Below, piece after piece: positions 21,576 through 23,011 of a stretch of 23,011 bases of DNA. Made by a program: the position numbers and the translations under genes. The stretch's first letter is position 1. The number at the start of each line of letters is the position of its first letter. The notes beneath the pieces were generated by a model. The model was given only the letters and a program-made list of their open reading frames with translations. It was not told the DNA's origin and did not search any database. This DNA is from Eshraghiella sp964441705 (GTDB lineage: Bacteria; Bacillota; Clostridia; Lachnospirales; Lachnospiraceae): the NCBI GenBank assembly GCA_964441705.1, contig CAYTWF010000050.1, positions 1 through 23,011 of the forward strand, read 5' to 3'.

Positions 21576-22907
21576 ATGAGAAAAAGATTGATATATTTTA
21601 TACTTGCTTCCTTCATGGTGGCTTTTACACTTACCGGCTGTAATGACGTTACAATTACTCTTGTAAACAGCCATATGAGAGTGCCTGTTGGTGAGGAGCT
21701 AAGCAATGACCCGGCAGATTATGTGCGGGCATCACAGACTATGCTGGAACAGATGAGTGTTGACGTATCAGCAGTGGATGTTAACTCCATAGGCAGCTAT
21801 AAGGCTTATGTGGATTATAATGGTGAGAGCAGAAAATTCACTGTTGAGGTTGCTGATATGTCCGCACCAGCTATTACACTTAAGAGTACTGATATATATT
21901 TTGAGCTGTCAGGAACAGTAAGGGTTGATGATGTTGTGACGTCGGTTACTGATTATTCTGACTATGATTATGGCTTTTCTGATGATATGACTGCCGCTGA
22001 TCAGAATAAAAATATGGTGCAGTCACTTTCTTTTGACACTCTTGGAGATTATCATTGTGAGGTAATTGCCAGGGATGAATATAACAATATTTCTGTTGCA
22101 GGCTTTACAGTACATGTGGTCGCCCAGGGAGAGATACCGGCAGGTTCTCTGCAGATTACGGATTTTTCCCCATATATGAATATTGGAGCAGATAAGTCAG
22201 TTACGGATACATCGGTGTATAGTAGTGAGGGTGTGTATTACGGAATTGGCAAGGAAGCAGATACTGCTACTAACAGACCTGCACTGAATTATTATATTGA
22301 TAAATACAAGGGCTTTGCAGTTGATTTTATCCAGCCGGAGAGCAGCTTTGTATGGTTGACCTTTAACGAGATAGGTGAATATGGTAATACTGAGAAGATT
22401 CTTGATACACTTAAGGAGAAAAATGTGTCCGCTGTATTCTTCATAACACTTGGTTATGCTAAGAATAACCCGGACCTTGTTAAGAGAATGCTTGATGAGG
22501 GTCATGTTCTTGGGAATTACACTGCAAATGGAGTAAATGTTCCGGATTTATCATTAAAGGAATTGACAAGTGAGATAGATGAGTTGTACAATTACGTTTA
22601 CCAAACTTATGGATATGAGATGTATCTATTCAGGGCACCGTCCGGATATTATTCGGAGCAGAGCCTGGCTGTTGCTCAAAGCCTTGGCTATAGAACGGTA
22701 TTCTGGAGCTTTGCATATGCAGACTGGGATGTTGATAATCAACCCTCAGTAAGTGAAGCTTTGAAGAATGCAGTTGATAAGGCCCATGGAGGTGCAATCT
22801 ATCTTTTAAGTGGGTCATCTTCTACTAATCAGAAGATGCTAGGCGATATGATTGATGGAATCCGTGAGAAAAAGCTGGAATTCGCAGTCTATCAGAATAA
22901 TCAATAG
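21576..22907 (+). CDS. Lipoprotein with degenerate polysaccharide deacetylase (NodB) domain
   Basis: A 443-residue lipoprotein: signal peptide with lipobox LTGC (Cys22), then an Ig-like/cadherin-like region (about 80-185, ending VIARDEYNNISVAGF), then a NodB-homology domain (about 245-440). The fold signatures are clear (NTEKILDTLKEKNVSAVFFI, LFRAPSG, YRTVFWSFAYADW). The metal and catalytic residues are gone: TFDDG reads TFNEIG (Asn264, Glu265), the HxxxH motif reads Tyr315...Gly319, and the last-motif His is Ser412. It is therefore probably a glycan-binding or scaffolding pseudoenzyme at the outer face of the membrane. AAGAGG (21561-21566) favours the ATG at 21576 over 21570. asd starts 13 nt after its stop. 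Confidence 0.88.
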   Translation: MRKRLIYFILASFMVAFTLTGCNDVTITLVNSHMRVPVGEELSNDPADYVRASQTMLEQMSVDVSAVDVNSIGSYKAYVDYNGESRKFTVEVADMSAPAITLKSTDIYFELSGTVRVDDVVTSVTDYSDYDYGFSDDMTAADQNKNMVQSLSFDTLGDYHCEVIARDEYNNISVAGFTVHVVAQGEIPAGSLQITDFSPYMNIGADKSVTDTSVYSSEGVYYGIGKEADTATNRPALNYYIDKYKGFAVDFIQPESSFVWLTFNEIGEYGNTEKILDTLKEKNVSAVFFITLGYAKNNPDLVKRMLDEGHVLGNYTANGVNVPDLSLKELTSEIDELYNYVYQTYGYEMYLFRAPSGYYSEQSLAVAQSLGYRTVFWSFAYADWDVDNQPSVSEALKNAVDKAHGGAIYLLSGSSSTNQKMLGDMIDGIREKKLEFAVYQNNQ

Positions 22908-22920
22908 GAGATTGAATAAG

Positions 22921-23011
22921 ATGGAAAAGAAATTAAGAGTTGGTATCCTTGGTGGTACTGGTATGGTTGGTCAGAGATTCATATCTTTACTTGAGAATCA
23001 CCCATGGTTTG
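22921..23011 (+). CDS. asd: Aspartate-semialdehyde dehydrogenase (N-terminal part, runs off the window)
   Basis: The first 30 residues are visible: a basic start, then the NADP-binding turn GILGGTGMVGQRF (about 8-20) and LLENHPWF. LLxNHPWF after GTGMVGQRF is typical of the archaeal/fungal-type Asd, which also occurs in many Clostridia. The enzyme reduces aspartyl phosphate to aspartate semialdehyde for lysine (diaminopimelate), threonine and methionine. AGGAGA (22907-22912) precedes the ATG, and the 13-nt gap suggests co-transcription with the NodB-like lipoprotein. The catalytic Cys lies beyond the window, so the call rests on the N-terminal motif alone. Confidence 0.85.
   Translation, partial: MEKKLRVGILGGTGMVGQRFISLLENHPWF

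Overview
The window is low-GC Gram-positive chromosomal DNA, most likely from a Clostridia member of the Lachnospiraceae type. The evidence is the strong Shine-Dalgarno sites, a cysteine T-box leader, a TPP riboswitch, a SigH-type sigma factor, Mini-RNase III, and an ispF/cysE/cysS/mrnC/rlmB/sigH order that matches the Bacillus/Clostridium core block. Nearly everything is on the + strand. The one convincing minus-strand gene is a PAP2-family membrane protein. I see no insertion sequence, prophage or CRISPR array, so this is mostly core and housekeeping sequence with lineage-specific pieces between.

Layout. 1-3334: the tail of an unrecognised gene, a two-domain carboxymuconolactone-decarboxylase-like protein, and a large secreted, membrane-anchored choice-of-anchor-I protein. 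3355-7158: a TPP-riboswitch-controlled thiamine-precursor uptake operon (thiamine-binding YkoF/MTH1187 protein, ThiX-, ThiY- and ThiZ-like ABC parts) ending in a Sfp-type phosphopantetheinyl transferase and a terminator. 7215-10098: a Mrp/NBP35 Fe-S carrier ATPase, a CPBP membrane protease and a family-2 glycosyltransferase, closed by a bidirectional terminator shared with the convergent PAP2 gene. 10832-14372: a three-gene unit of a degenerate ABC ATPase, a large polytopic membrane protein and a lipoprotein, none of known function.

14429-21390: tRNA-Val and tRNA-Met, ispF, a DEAD-box RNA helicase behind a long structured leader that contains its own terminator, then a T-box(Cys)-controlled cysE-cysS-mrnC-rlmB-sigH operon. 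This matches the Bacillus subtilis order ispF-gltX-cysE-cysS-mrnC-rlmB-yacP-sigH, but gltX and yacP are absent and a helicase gene occupies the gltX position. 21391-23011: tRNA-Thr, a lipoprotein with a NodB (polysaccharide deacetylase) fold that has lost its metal and catalytic residues, and the start of asd (aspartate-semialdehyde dehydrogenase).

The most interesting non-routine items are the NodB pseudoenzyme, the attenuator-like leader (or small RNA) before the DEAD-box helicase with mutually exclusive long-range pairings, the degenerate ABC ATPase operon, the Cys-rich tail on IspF, and a strong hairpin just upstream of the thiY-like gene. All functional names rest on motif and context reading by eye; no database search was run.
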